A DNA stretch of 64,000 nucleotides from positions 86,703 to 150,702 of the forward strand of contig CAZZLC010000012.1 of NCBI GenBank assembly GCA_964655065.1. The letters are read 5' to 3'. Shown here one piece after another: positions 7,913 through 17,128 of this stretch. Under the pieces are notes generated by a model, which was not told the DNA's origin, did no database searches, and saw only the letters and a program-made list of their open reading frames with translations. Both the position numbers and the translations under genes were made by a program. Every line of letters starts with the position of its first letter. The stretch's first letter is position 1. This DNA comes from DRPG01 sp964655065 (GTDB taxonomy: Bacteria; Myxococcota_A; UBA796; GCA-2862545).

Positions 7913-9004
7913 ATGTGGCTGCTCGCAATCTGCTGCACCACGCTGGCGTTCGGCTGGGACGAACGCGGCATCAACGGCGAGACGACCGGCCGGACCATCG
8001 CGGCCTCCGACCACTTCGTGCCCCACGACCCCGCCTGGGGCGAAGCGTTCGTGCCGACCTCACCCCAGGATCTCGGGCTCGTCGCCCGCCAGGCGGCGAG
8101 CAACCTTCGTCGGCTCCGAGGCACCGACACGCCGTCGGGAACCGTGGGGCTCCTCTCGGAGCTCGGCATCACTCTCGACGACGTCCTGCACACCCTCGAC
8201 CACATCTCGCGGGTGGCCCACGAGGACCGTGGGGCGCCGAAGCAGCGGCTTCAGGATCCCGGGTGGCTGGCCGAGCACTTCGAGACCCTGAGGTGGCAGC
8301 CCGACCAGGAGGGCGCCCGCCGACGGGGTCTCGACCTGCCCGACGACGAGATACGGCTCACCAAGTACGTGATCTACTCGGTCGAGGGGTCGCACCAGCG
8401 CACGAGTCGCTTCGACACGGCGCTCTACCAACCGCCGCGTGGACCCGACGCCAGCGCCCTGCAGCAGAGGTTCACCCGCATGGACGTCTTCTCGGGCGCC
8501 TACGAGCCGGGCGGCGTGGCCGACGGACGGGCCCGGCCGCTCGTCTGGCTCACGCGCGACGCCGTCAACCAAGCCATCCTCCAGGGGACGATCCGGGTGC
8601 GGGTGCCCGGCGAGGCGCCGCGGATGTACAACGTCCACGTCAACAACGGGCGAGCCTGGCAGCCTTCGATAGGCGATCAGAACCTCCAGCCGCGCTACTG
8701 GTACTTTCGCGAGGTCGACCAGATCTTCGGGGTCGAGCAGACGCCGCTGCGAGCCGAGGCGACCGTGGCGGGCGATGTGTACAACCTCGGCTTCGGGAAG
8801 CTCGTGGCGATCGAGTGGCCCGCCGCGGAGGGAACCGAATTGCGACTCGCGATCCTCGCGGACACCGGCGGTGCGTTTCAACCGAATCTCTTCCAGCTCG
8901 ACTGGCTCGCGGGAGAGTTTTCTTCGACGCAGGCCTTCTCGCAGTGGGTACGAGCGACGCCGACGCACGTCAAGGCGTCCATCCTCGTCTGGCGGCGTCG
9001 ATGA
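7913..9004 (+). CDS. MltA/3D-domain-like lytic murein transglycosylase
   Basis: A 363-residue exported protein predicted to act on peptidoglycan. A short hydrophobic N-terminus (MWLLAICCTTLAFGW) serves as signal. The central FSGAYEPGG recalls the TGYYEP motif of MltA, ILQGTIRVRVPGEAPRMYNVHVNNGRAWQPSIG recalls the QVQGSG...DG...YxxxNG strand region, and ILADTGGAFQPNLFQLDWLAG recalls the AxDTGGAIkGxxxDxFxG motif of the 3D domain, including its two Asp residues (one is the catalytic acid in MltA). Motif order matches the family. It overlaps the downstream amidase gene by ATGA, so the two cell-wall hydrolases are translationally coupled. Confidence is moderate because similarity is motif-level only. 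Confidence 0.62.
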   Translation: MWLLAICCTTLAFGWDERGINGETTGRTIAASDHFVPHDPAWGEAFVPTSPQDLGLVARQAASNLRRLRGTDTPSGTVGLLSELGITLDDVLHTLDHISRVAHEDRGAPKQRLQDPGWLAEHFETLRWQPDQEGARRRGLDLPDDEIRLTKYVIYSVEGSHQRTSRFDTALYQPPRGPDASALQQRFTRMDVFSGAYEPGGVADGRARPLVWLTRDAVNQAILQGTIRVRVPGEAPRMYNVHVNNGRAWQPSIGDQNLQPRYWYFREVDQIFGVEQTPLRAEATVAGDVYNLGFGKLVAIEWPAAEGTELRLAILADTGGAFQPNLFQLDWLAGEFSSTQAFSQWVRATPTHVKASILVWRRR

Positions 9005-10365
9005 CGCGGCGGCGGCGTCGGCTCGGAGCGACTCTGCTCGCTCTCGCGGGGCTCGTCGCGGGCCTCGTGCTCATGTGGCAGGTGTGGCCCGCGTCCGTGG
9101 AGTCTCGGCCCCCGCCCCCCACCGGACCCTGGCCAGTTCCGGAGCGACCAGGAGGACCGCTCGCCGGACTGGTGGTCTACTTGTCGGCCGGTCACGGCTA
9201 CAAGCTCCACCGCAGCACGATCGACGGTCGAGCCATCTCCTGGGGGCGTCAGCGGACGCCTCGAAACGGCATGGTCGAGGACGTGTGGACGGCCGACTAT
9301 GTGGCGGACGTCCTCGCGCCCGCGCTCGAGGACGCGGGGGCGGTCGTCATTGCCCTTCGCGAGCGCGACCGTCACGACTTTGGCGTGGTGAGCGACGACG
9401 ACACCGACTCCTTCTTTGCGACTGGCGTGACTGAGCGGGTCGAGGACCCCTTGGCCCTCGGCGGCCGCTTCCTCCGGCTCGCCCCCCACGGAGGCGCTGC
9501 GTGGTGGCTGCGCGCTCCCGAAGATGGCCACTACTATGTCTACGCCCGCTGGGCGGCCGACCCGAGCCACGAGGAGCGTGCTGTCTTCACGGTGGTCACC
9601 CCGGCGGGCACCCGCGACGTGGTGGTCGATCAGACGGTCCACGGCGGGCACTGGTGGCCCCTGGGCGACGACTGCCTGTTCGCCGGTGACGACGTTCAGG
9701 TGTTCCTTCATGGCAGCGGCGGCCTCGTGGCCGCCGATGCGGTCCGCCTCGGGGGAGGCAATTATCCCATCGTGGACCCCGACGGCGTGCTGTGGAACGT
9801 GGCGCTCCACGATGCCGCGTTCCCGGCCCAGGTCCACCACCTCGGCGCTCCCCCGGACTTCGACCGCTACGTCTGCGGCAACCCCATCTCCGATCAGCGG
9901 CTACGGCCGTTCTGGGCGTCGTGGGCGTCGCCCGCCGGCGAAGACGCCGTCTACCTCTCCATCCACACCAACGCAGCTCGCTGGCGCAGGGCCCAGGGCC
10001 TCATCGTGTTCGCAGGGGTCGATCACGCACCCCCGACACCCGCCCATCCCGGCGTGGTTCGTCTCGCCAACCACGTCGAGCGAGAGCTCGTCGCCGCGGT
10101 TCGCGCCCACGACCGCTCGTACCGCACGCGAGGCGTCAAGCCAGGCAACTTCTCCGAGGTCTCGCCGCTTCGCAATGCACTGCCCGGCGTTCTCGTCGAG
10201 ATGGGATTCCACACCAACCGCAAGGACGCGCGGCGCATGCAGACCGAGCAGTTCCAGCAGGACTCCGCCGCGGGCATCGTGACGGCGCTGGTGAAGTGGT
10301 ATCGTGAGCGGCCCTACGAGCCTGCCCCCGAGCGCTTCCAGGAGCCCTGGCTCGAGGCCTACTGA
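9001..10365 (+). CDS. N-acetylmuramoyl-L-alanine amidase (Amidase_3) with inserted golvesin-like domain
   Basis: Predicted to cleave the bond between N-acetylmuramic acid and the stem peptide. The 454 residues comprise a basic N-terminus and a signal-anchor segment (LGATLLALAGLVAGLVLMW), then VVYLSAGHGY (first zinc His). SIHTNAA (second zinc His) and VLVEMGFHTN (catalytic Glu) follow much later. Between them lies an insert of about 130 residues containing HYYVYARWAADPSHEERAVF and VVDQTVHGGHWWPLG, which resembles the golvesin C-terminal / xanthan-lyase CBM-like domain and probably binds a polysaccharide. The TADYVADVLAPALEDAGA helix of Amidase_3 precedes the insert. ATGA overlap couples it to the MltA-like gene. 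The last seven bases overlap the convergent M61 gene. Confidence 0.85.
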   Translation: MTRRRRRLGATLLALAGLVAGLVLMWQVWPASVESRPPPPTGPWPVPERPGGPLAGLVVYLSAGHGYKLHRSTIDGRAISWGRQRTPRNGMVEDVWTADYVADVLAPALEDAGAVVIALRERDRHDFGVVSDDDTDSFFATGVTERVEDPLALGGRFLRLAPHGGAAWWLRAPEDGHYYVYARWAADPSHEERAVFTVVTPAGTRDVVVDQTVHGGHWWPLGDDCLFAGDDVQVFLHGSGGLVAADAVRLGGGNYPIVDPDGVLWNVALHDAAFPAQVHHLGAPPDFDRYVCGNPISDQRLRPFWASWASPAGEDAVYLSIHTNAARWRRAQGLIVFAGVDHAPPTPAHPGVVRLANHVERELVAAVRAHDRSYRTRGVKPGNFSEVSPLRNALPGVLVEMGFHTNRKDARRMQTEQFQQDSAAGIVTALVKWYRERPYEPAPERFQEPWLEAY

Positions 10366-12224
10366 CCGAGCCAGGTCCGACGTCGACGCTTCGCGATGGG
10401 AGAGGCTCCCTCGTCGACGACGAGCGACACCGGTCCCGGCTGAAGCTCTGCCTGGACGTGGATCGAGGCCACGCGGCCGTCCCGACTGCGGAGGAGCTCG
10501 CACCGCCGCGCGACACACCCCGCGATCAGCGTCGTCAGGTCCGCCTCCGCGCGTCGACCGTCGACGGCGAGGAGCTCGTCGCCCACGTTGAGTCCCGCGC
10601 GCCAGGCCGGGCTCCCGCGCGACACGCCCTCGACCGTCACCCGTCCGGCACGATCGGTGAGGGTCACGCCGAGCACGGGTCTGGTCTCTTCTGGCTCGAG
10701 CGCCAGCCCGAACCACTGGAGGGCCCCCCCGAAGTCGAGCTCGGCGGCACCGTCCACGGCGTCGTCGAAGAAGGCTCCCAGGTCGCGACCCGCGATGCGA
10801 GAGGCGACCTCCCGCACGTCGGCCGGCGTGATGCCGCGCACGTGCCTGCGGTCGCCCATGGAGCGGAGCCGCTCGTCGAGGGGCTCCGTCGGGGCGGCCT
10901 GGGACAGGGCGAGCAGCTCTCGGGCGACGTCGTCGAGCGAGGCGCGCCCCTGGGTGGACCGACGGATCGTGGCGTCCAGGAGGAACGCGACCACCGCCCC
11001 CTTCGTGTAGTAGCTCACGGTGCTGTTGTGCTGGTGCGGGGTCGGCGCGTAGTGCTTGGTCCAGGCGTCGAAGCTCGACTGGGCCAGGCTCTGCACGAGC
11101 CGGCCCGGCCGGGACGAGACCCGGCGGATCTGGCGACCGAGCAGCTCGAGGTACTCGGCTTCGTCGACCAGCCCGGCCCGGGCGAGCAGCAGGTCGTCGT
11201 AGTAGGACGTCCAGCCCTCGGAGACCCAAAGCAGCTTGGTGTGAGTCTCGGTCTCGTAGTCCTGCGCCAGCAAGCTGCGGGGTCGGAGGCGCTGCACGTT
11301 CCAGGTATGGAAGAGCTCGTGGGAGACGAGACCCAGCCATCGAACCTTGTTCTCGGGCGTTTCGGTGGCCGCGGGTGTCGCCATCATCAGGGTCGATCTC
11401 GCGTGCTCGAGTCCGCCGTAGGTCGGGGTGAGCGCCTGAAGGAACCAGTACTCGTCGTAGGGAATCTGCCCCCAGAACGCCTGCTGGGTGGCGATCAGGT
11501 CCGCGACCGCGTGGTCGAGGACGTCGCGGTCGAAGGTGCGCTCGTCGCCGAAGGTGACGAAGTGGTGGGGCACGCCGCCGACGGTCAGCGTGCTCTGGGT
11601 GAGCTGACCGACCGCGATGGGGGAGTCGATCAGGGTGTCGAGGTCCTCGGCGCGGAAGGTCGGCGGGTCGTCCGCGACGCGAGGGAGGGGCGCGACCACG
11701 TCGGGCCAGACGAGGGGCAGGACGACGCTCACGTCGAACGGTCCCGTGGGAGGCTCGGGCAGGAGGAACGCCGCGGGAGGGTTCAGGGTCGCCCACGTCT
11801 CGGCGACGTAGTTGCCGCGCACGTTCCGCTCGGTGGCGACCAACGTCGTCTCCATGGTCACCGGGGCGCCCGACGAGCAGGACACCCGCCACCGGTTCTT
11901 GGCCACCGGGACCACCTCGGCGTCCCCCTCATCGGCGCGGGCCCGGATCGTCTCGACGAAGCGGGCATGGTTGCGGATGACGTAGGAACCGGGCGTCCAG
12001 TTCGCCATCCACCACTCGGCCTCCCCCGCCGGGGGGCACCTCCGCGTGGTGCGCACGGTGATGCGCTGCATCGCGCGGTCGGGGAACGAGACCTCGATTC
12101 GGACTCCCTCGCCTTCCAGCGGCGCCAGCGGCGCCACGGCCGGTGGCCCGGGTGCACGGGGAGGCGGTTCCGGCGGCGGCTCGTCAGTGCAGGCGACGAT
12201 GGCGAGTGCAAGCAGGGAGGTCAT
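10359..12224 (-). CDS. M61 family metallopeptidase lipoprotein with PDZ domain
   Basis: A glycyl-aminopeptidase-type zinc peptidase of 621 residues, exported as a lipoprotein (TSLLALAIVAC, Cys about residue 12, followed by a Pro-rich linker). The N-terminal beta domain precedes the thermolysin-like domain: GGLEHARST, then SHELFHTWNVQRLRP with zinc ligands His302 and His306 and general base Glu303, then LLWVSEGWTSYYDDLLL with the third zinc ligand in the SEG turn. The C-terminus carries a PDZ domain (LGVTLTDRAGRVTVEGVSRGSPAWRAGLNVGDELLAVDG). Length and order fit the M61 family, whose members prefer substrates with N-terminal Gly or Ala. It faces the amidase gene with a seven-base overlap. Confidence 0.9.
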   Translation of the reverse strand: MTSLLALAIVACTDEPPPEPPPRAPGPPAVAPLAPLEGEGVRIEVSFPDRAMQRITVRTTRRCPPAGEAEWWMANWTPGSYVIRNHARFVETIRARADEGDAEVVPVAKNRWRVSCSSGAPVTMETTLVATERNVRGNYVAETWATLNPPAAFLLPEPPTGPFDVSVVLPLVWPDVVAPLPRVADDPPTFRAEDLDTLIDSPIAVGQLTQSTLTVGGVPHHFVTFGDERTFDRDVLDHAVADLIATQQAFWGQIPYDEYWFLQALTPTYGGLEHARSTLMMATPAATETPENKVRWLGLVSHELFHTWNVQRLRPRSLLAQDYETETHTKLLWVSEGWTSYYDDLLLARAGLVDEAEYLELLGRQIRRVSSRPGRLVQSLAQSSFDAWTKHYAPTPHQHNSTVSYYTKGAVVAFLLDATIRRSTQGRASLDDVARELLALSQAAPTEPLDERLRSMGDRRHVRGITPADVREVASRIAGRDLGAFFDDAVDGAAELDFGGALQWFGLALEPEETRPVLGVTLTDRAGRVTVEGVSRGSPAWRAGLNVGDELLAVDGRRAEADLTTLIAGCVARRCELLRSRDGRVASIHVQAELQPGPVSLVVDEGASPIAKRRRRTWLGQ

Positions 12225-12307
12225 GCGACGCGTGTAGCGTCTGGCGGCTCGGGCTGGCGGAGCTGAAGACTCGGGGCTCGTTGCCGATGGGCGACGAGGA
12301 GGGTCCG

Positions 12308-13510
12308 ATGGGCAGACCGCGCATCCTCGTCGTCGACCCCGCCGGGAGTGACGGCGCGCTCGTGGACGCGGTCCGGCAGAACCGCCGTTGGCGGGTTGCA
12401 GAGGCCAGCGTCGAGGAGGCGCCCGCCTACACGGCGGGTGCTTGGGTGGTTGTCGCGATCGACGACCCCGCGGGGAGGGGCCGGGAGGTCCTGCGCACCG
12501 TACGGCAGGTCGGGCCTGGTGTTTCCCGTATCCTGGTTTGCGATCCGCACGTGGCGGCCCGGGTGGTCGCTCGCGGAGAGCCTGCCCACCAGGTCGTCGC
12601 CCGACCCGTGCTTCCCGGGAAGCTGCGATCGGCCGTCGAGCGCTCGCTGCGGGTTCGTGAGCTCGTGCAGGACGAGACGCTGGCGGCGGTCGCCACGAGC
12701 CTCGGCTCGCTGCCCGCCCAGCCGAGCACCTGGGTACGCCTCTGCGAGCTGCTGGACTCCGACACGGCGACCCTGAAGGACGCTGCTGACCTTGTCGAAC
12801 GCGACGTCGCCGTAGCGGCGAAGGTCATGCAGCTCGTCAACTCGGGGATGTTCGCCCGTCCTCGGCCCGTGGGCTCCCTGTTTCAGGCTCTTCAGCTCCT
12901 GGGGCTCGGCATCGTCAAGGATCTGGTGCTGTGCGTCGAGGTCGTCCACGTGGTCGGTCCGGTGCACATCCCGGTGGAGATCAGCCCCATCGACCATCTG
13001 ACGTCCACCCGGGCGATCGCTATGGCCGCGCGCACGGTGGCGCCGCGCGCTGCGGTCGACACCGCCTTCACCGCGGGGCTCTTGCAGTCCACCGGCCGGC
13101 TCCTCTTTGCGAGTCGGGCGGTGAATCTCTACGCGGACGTCGTCGAGCGGGTCCGCCGTGGAGAGGCGCCGGACCGTGCGGAGCTCCGGGTGTTCGGGGT
13201 GGACAGTCGCGCGTTCTCGTCGTGGCTCCTCGCCAACTGGGGGCTTCCCCACGAAGTCGTCGAGGCGGTGCGGTGGTGCGATCGACCCGAGGGGGCCGCC
13301 GGCCGAGGGGCGCCGCTGGCGCTTTCCGTGTTCCTCGCCCAGCGGCTCGTGAACGAGCTGGCGATCTTCGAGACCACGGGCACCATGCCCGCGCTGGTCT
13401 CTGCGAAGGATCTGGCCCCGTGGGGGCTCTCGGCGGCCCTGGACGGGTGGCGGGAGCAGGTCGCGGCCATCTACAGTGGCCTTCGCCAGGGGGCCCTGGT
13501 GGCCGGTTGA
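12308..13510 (+). CDS. HDOD domain protein with receiver-like N-terminus
   Basis: A likely regulatory protein. Residues about 1-115 look like a degenerate response-regulator receiver (RILVVDPAGSDGALVDAV...ILVCDPHVAARVV...VARPVLPGKL). The conserved Lys after the fifth strand is replaced by Arg-Pro and a clear phospho-acceptor Asp is not certain. Residues about 135-340 form the HDOD domain (SLPAQPSTWVRLCELL, LVERDVAVAAKVMQLVNS, VGSLFQALQLLGLGIVKDLVL), the standard HDOD helices. HDOD proteins are HD-like but usually lack the metal residues, and act in signalling and motility. The ATG at 12308 is preferred because GAGGAGGG lies just upstream; ATG 12287 is an alternative. It lies 47 bases before the YtkA-like gene. 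Confidence 0.85.
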   Translation: MGRPRILVVDPAGSDGALVDAVRQNRRWRVAEASVEEAPAYTAGAWVVVAIDDPAGRGREVLRTVRQVGPGVSRILVCDPHVAARVVARGEPAHQVVARPVLPGKLRSAVERSLRVRELVQDETLAAVATSLGSLPAQPSTWVRLCELLDSDTATLKDAADLVERDVAVAAKVMQLVNSGMFARPRPVGSLFQALQLLGLGIVKDLVLCVEVVHVVGPVHIPVEISPIDHLTSTRAIAMAARTVAPRAAVDTAFTAGLLQSTGRLLFASRAVNLYADVVERVRRGEAPDRAELRVFGVDSRAFSSWLLANWGLPHEVVEAVRWCDRPEGAAGRGAPLALSVFLAQRLVNELAIFETTGTMPALVSAKDLAPWGLSAALDGWREQVAAIYSGLRQGALVAG

Positions 13511-13557
13511 CGACAACGTCGCCCGACAGTACGGCCCCCGGAGCTTGGGAGGTGCCC

Positions 13558-13995
13558 GTGCGTGTTGGGATGGTGGCCGTGTTCGTTGGCCTCGTGGGCT
13601 GTGGGGAGTCCGGCATGTCGGAGATGGAGGGCATGACGATGGACTGCACGGGGGCGCAGGAGTTTCGCCTCGGTCTGACCGTCTCGACCGACGCCGGCCT
13701 CGACGTGACCCTCGAGAGCGCCGTCCCTGCACCCATCGACGTCGGCGACAACCAGTGGACGCTCGCGATCGCCAACGCCGACGGCAGCGCCGCCACCGGC
13801 CTCGAACCCCGGGTTCGCCCCTTCATGCCGCTTCACGGCCACGGCGTGTCACCCGAGACCTACGCCGGCACCGAGACGTCTGACGGCGTCTACGAGATCG
13901 AGACGTTCGACCTGATCATGCCGGGGCTCTGGAACCTGCACGTCGAGCTTCCCAGCGGCGACGCGGCCATGTTCTCGTTGTGCGCCGAGGGCTGA
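13558..13995 (+). CDS. YtkA-like domain lipoprotein
   Basis: A 145-residue lipoprotein. The GTG at 13558 has GGAGG five bases upstream and is followed by VAVFVGLVGCGESG (lipobox). The mature part begins with a Met-rich stretch (MSEMEGMTMDC) that may bind copper. An Ig-like domain follows, with WTLAIANADGSAATGLEPRVRPFMPLHGHGV and GVYEIETFDLIMPGLWNLHVEL, the pattern of the YtkA/FixH-like family. Members often occur with copper and respiratory proteins, which fits the overlapping multihaem cytochrome gene downstream (16-base overlap). A copper-related role is inference. Confidence 0.72.
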   Translation: MRVGMVAVFVGLVGCGESGMSEMEGMTMDCTGAQEFRLGLTVSTDAGLDVTLESAVPAPIDVGDNQWTLAIANADGSAATGLEPRVRPFMPLHGHGVSPETYAGTETSDGVYEIETFDLIMPGLWNLHVELPSGDAAMFSLCAEG

Positions 13996-15335
13996 TCCTC
14001 CTCACGCTCGGGGGCTGCGCGCCGGCCACGGCGGAGCTCGACTCGCTCCGTGACCCCGAGACCTGCCGGGAGTGCCACCCGGACCACGTCCGCGAGTGGT
14101 CGGGGTCCATGCACGCCTACGCGTCGACCGACCCCGTGTTCCGGGCCCTGAACGCCCTCGGACAGGAGGAGACCAACGGCGAGCTCGGGGACTTCTGCGT
14201 GAAGTGCCATGCCCCCGTGGCGGTCGCGCTCGGTCTGACCACCGACGGGTCCAACCTGGACACCCTCGACCCTGCACTCCTCGGAGTGGGCTGCATCGCC
14301 TGTCATCAGGTCGACGGCGTCGAGGGCACGCACAACAATCCGCTCACCTACAGCTTCGACCACACGATGCGAGGTCCCATCGCCGAGCCGATACGGAGCA
14401 CGGCCCATCGCAGTGCTCGGAGCCCGTTCGCCGACGGGACGAGTCGCGAGCACAGCGACGCGTGCGGAAGCTGCCACGACATCGTCACGCCGCTCGGCGC
14501 TCACATCGAGCGGACCTACGCCGAGTGGCAGGGATCGGTCTACGCCGATCCGACGGTCGGGCTCGGGTGTGCCCGCTGTCACATGCCCGGTCGCGACGGC
14601 CTCGCAGCCCAGGTGGAGGGCGCGCCTGCCCGCAGGGTTCACGACCACCGCATGCCCGGCATCGACGTCGCGACCACTCCGTTTCCCGAGCGAGCCGATC
14701 AGCGTGCCGCGGTGCAGGAGTTTCTCGATGACGCCCTGGCCGCCGCCCTGTGCGTGCAGCCTCCCGATGGCCCGGACAGCCCCACCCTCGTCCTCGTCCA
14801 GCTCGACAACGTTGCCGCGGGTCACGCGTTCCCGAGCGGGGCCACGGCGGAGCGTCGAGTGTGGGTGGAAGTTCGCGCCTGGAGCGGCGACGAGCTCGCG
14901 TGGTCCACCGGTGTGGTCGACCCCGACCTCGCGGTGGCGGACGTCGTCGACCCCGACCGGTGGGACCTCCATTCCGCGAAGGCCGACTCGGATGGTGTCT
15001 TCACCCACCGCTTCTGGGAGGCGGCGTCCATCGACGAGTCCGGACTCCTGCAGGCCCACAACACCCTCGACCCGAGCGACCCTTCGTACATCGACACCGT
15101 GCAGACGAGGCGGTTCGTGATTCCCGCCGCGGTGGATCGCGTCACGACGGCGGTGCACGTCCGGCCGATGCCCCTCGATCTGCTCCGGGAACTCACTCGG
15201 GTCGCGGACCTCGACCCGGCCGTGATCGATGCGATGCCCACGTTCACCCTCGCTCCGACCGAGCTCGAATGGACCGCCGATCGACCGCTGACCGATGGCG
15301 ACCTGTCGTGCACGGGAGCGCAGGCGGTTCAGTAG
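13980..15335 (+). CDS. Multihaem c-type cytochrome lipoprotein (five CxxCH)
   Basis: A 451-residue exported electron-transfer protein. A lipoprotein-like signal (RRGLILLTLGGC) is followed by five CxxCH haem-c sites: CRECH, CVKCH, CIACH, CGSCH and CARCH, all in the first 220 residues. The arrangement (HPDHVREWSGSMHAYAS after the first site) is that of the cytochrome c-554 / multihaem family. The C-terminal half, about 230 residues, is beta-rich with no haem site (TLVLVQLDNVAAGHAFPSGATAERRVWVEV); this HAFPSGxxxRxxW pattern is common in related cytochromes. The GTG start lies inside the YtkA-like gene with no obvious ribosome site, suggesting translational coupling. The redox partner is unknown. 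The 3' end overlaps sppA by seven bases. Confidence 0.87.
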   Translation: MRRGLILLTLGGCAPATAELDSLRDPETCRECHPDHVREWSGSMHAYASTDPVFRALNALGQEETNGELGDFCVKCHAPVAVALGLTTDGSNLDTLDPALLGVGCIACHQVDGVEGTHNNPLTYSFDHTMRGPIAEPIRSTAHRSARSPFADGTSREHSDACGSCHDIVTPLGAHIERTYAEWQGSVYADPTVGLGCARCHMPGRDGLAAQVEGAPARRVHDHRMPGIDVATTPFPERADQRAAVQEFLDDALAAALCVQPPDGPDSPTLVLVQLDNVAAGHAFPSGATAERRVWVEVRAWSGDELAWSTGVVDPDLAVADVVDPDRWDLHSAKADSDGVFTHRFWEAASIDESGLLQAHNTLDPSDPSYIDTVQTRRFVIPAAVDRVTTAVHVRPMPLDLLRELTRVADLDPAVIDAMPTFTLAPTELEWTADRPLTDGDLSCTGAQAVQ

Positions 15336-17065
15336 ATCCGGATATCTGGCATCTGCACGTTGGCTCGGGGCTCGGCAAGCCGCTCGAGCCAGGCGCGGAC
15401 CTGGGCCGGACTCGGCGACGACGTGGTGACCCCGAGCTCCCCTTCCGCGAGGCGCTCGAAGAAGGTCTTGGACTTGGGAAAGACCTCGATGTCGGTGCTG
15501 GCGGCGTCGACGGAGGCCTTGTCTGCTGCGAGAGCGATCGCCGCGGACAGCCCGCCGAGCTCGTCGACCAGCTTGCGCTCCCGGGCGTCCTCGCCAGACC
15601 AGATGCGTCCGTGGGCCAGCGGCTCGACGTCGTCGAAGGACATCCCTCGGCCGTCGGCCACCTTGGTGACGAAGTGCTCGTACATGACGCCGATCGCCGA
15701 CTCGAGCTTGGCGTACTGCTCCTCGTCGAGCGAGTGGTACGGCGACATGAGGTCGCTGTTCTCGGCGAAGGAGACCGAGTCGACCGTGGCACCGAGCCAC
15801 TCGTAGAAGCCGCGAACGTTGAGCTTGGTGAACACGACACCGATGCTGCCGGTGATCGTGGAGGGCTGCGCCACGATTGCGTCGGCTCCCATCGAGATCC
15901 AGTACCCGCCGCTACCCGCGACGGATGACATGCTCACGATCACGGGAATGCCGTCGGCCTTGGCTCGCTGAATCTCCCGCCAAACGAGATCGGAGCCCAC
16001 TGCGGAGCCACCGGGACTGTTCACGCGGAGCACGATGGCCTTCACACGGTCGGTCTCGGCGGCCTTTCGGATGGCCCGAGCCAGCTTGGGCCCGTAGATC
16101 GTCGAGGTGTCGGCGAACGGATTGCCGTCGTCGCCCTCGGCAGCCAGGATGGGGCCCTCGCCGAACACGACGGCGATCCGCTGCTCCGAGCTGGGCTCGG
16201 GCAGGGTCTCGAGGTACCTGCCCAGCTCTACCTTGGCGTAGTCGTCGAGACCGAGCCGCTCCTCGAGGGCGTCGCTCACCTCGTCGGCGTAGCCGAAGTG
16301 GTCGACGAGTCCCGCGTCCTCGGCCCCCTGCGGGGTCATCACGCCAGCATCGACCACGCCGCGTACCTCTTCGGGGGTGAGCTCCCGTCTGGTGGCTACC
16401 CCTTCGATCCACATCCGCTGGACGTCTCCGAGGACCGCGGTGAGGGCCTCTCGCATCGGGTCGCTCATCTCGGTGTTCTGGAAAGGCTCGCCCGCCGACT
16501 TGTACTCCTTGAACATGAGGACGTCCGGCTCGATCTTCAGCTTGTCGAGGACACCGCGGAAGAACATGACGTCGGCCTGCAGTCCCTGGATCATCCAGAG
16601 CGCCTCGGGGGTACTCCACACCTCGTCGGCGGTCGAGGCGACGTAGTACCGACCGTTGCTCACCATGTCGGCCTGGAGGTGGGCGACGACCGGCTTACCG
16701 GACTCCCGGAACCGGGCGACGGCCTGGGCGAGCTCCTGCTGCTGGGCGAAGCCCAAGAGCGGAGACCTCACGTCGAGGCGAACCGCGGCGACGTTCTCGT
16801 CGGTGGCGGCATGGTCCAGGGCGCGGGTCAGGTCGTACAGCGAGCTGCCGTCGTCGGAGAATCCGAGCTCCGCCAGCGGGTTGTCGACCGACCCCTCGAC
16901 GTAGCCCCCGTCGACCGTGATCTCGAGGACCGACGGCTCGTCGAGGGTGGCGGGGCTCGGCGAGAGCATCGCGAACACGAAGCCCGCCGCCGCGATGGTC
17001 GCGAACAGGCCGAGGCCAAGGATGACGAACAGAACAGTGCGGTTGCTGCGTCGTGGTTCGGACAC
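15329..17065 (-). CDS. sppA: Signal peptide peptidase SppA, long (67K) form
   Basis: A membrane-anchored serine protease (S49) that degrades cleaved signal peptides. One N-terminal membrane segment (RTVLFVILGLGLFATIAAAGFVFAML) is followed by tandem S49 domains, as in E. coli SppA. The catalytic Lys is in the first domain (FKEYKSAGEPF) and the Ser nucleophile is in the second (SSVAGSGGYWISMGAD). VNSPGGSAVGSDLVWREI marks the oxyanion region and ITGSIGVV follows. Both catalytic residues are present. At 578 residues the length is near the long-form norm. GTG 17065 is chosen for a close GGAGGG; GTG 17107 would add 14 residues. It lies downstream of the UPF0182 gene on the same strand. Confidence 0.92.
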   Translation of the reverse strand: MSEPRRSNRTVLFVILGLGLFATIAAAGFVFAMLSPSPATLDEPSVLEITVDGGYVEGSVDNPLAELGFSDDGSSLYDLTRALDHAATDENVAAVRLDVRSPLLGFAQQQELAQAVARFRESGKPVVAHLQADMVSNGRYYVASTADEVWSTPEALWMIQGLQADVMFFRGVLDKLKIEPDVLMFKEYKSAGEPFQNTEMSDPMREALTAVLGDVQRMWIEGVATRRELTPEEVRGVVDAGVMTPQGAEDAGLVDHFGYADEVSDALEERLGLDDYAKVELGRYLETLPEPSSEQRIAVVFGEGPILAAEGDDGNPFADTSTIYGPKLARAIRKAAETDRVKAIVLRVNSPGGSAVGSDLVWREIQRAKADGIPVIVSMSSVAGSGGYWISMGADAIVAQPSTITGSIGVVFTKLNVRGFYEWLGATVDSVSFAENSDLMSPYHSLDEEQYAKLESAIGVMYEHFVTKVADGRGMSFDDVEPLAHGRIWSGEDARERKLVDELGGLSAAIALAADKASVDAASTDIEVFPKSKTFFERLAEGELGVTTSSPSPAQVRAWLERLAEPRANVQMPDIRIY

Positions 17066-17128
17066 GGACCCTCCACGGGCCCCCGAAACCGAACGCCCTT
17101 TCGACACGCTACGATTTGGCGCGCGTTG

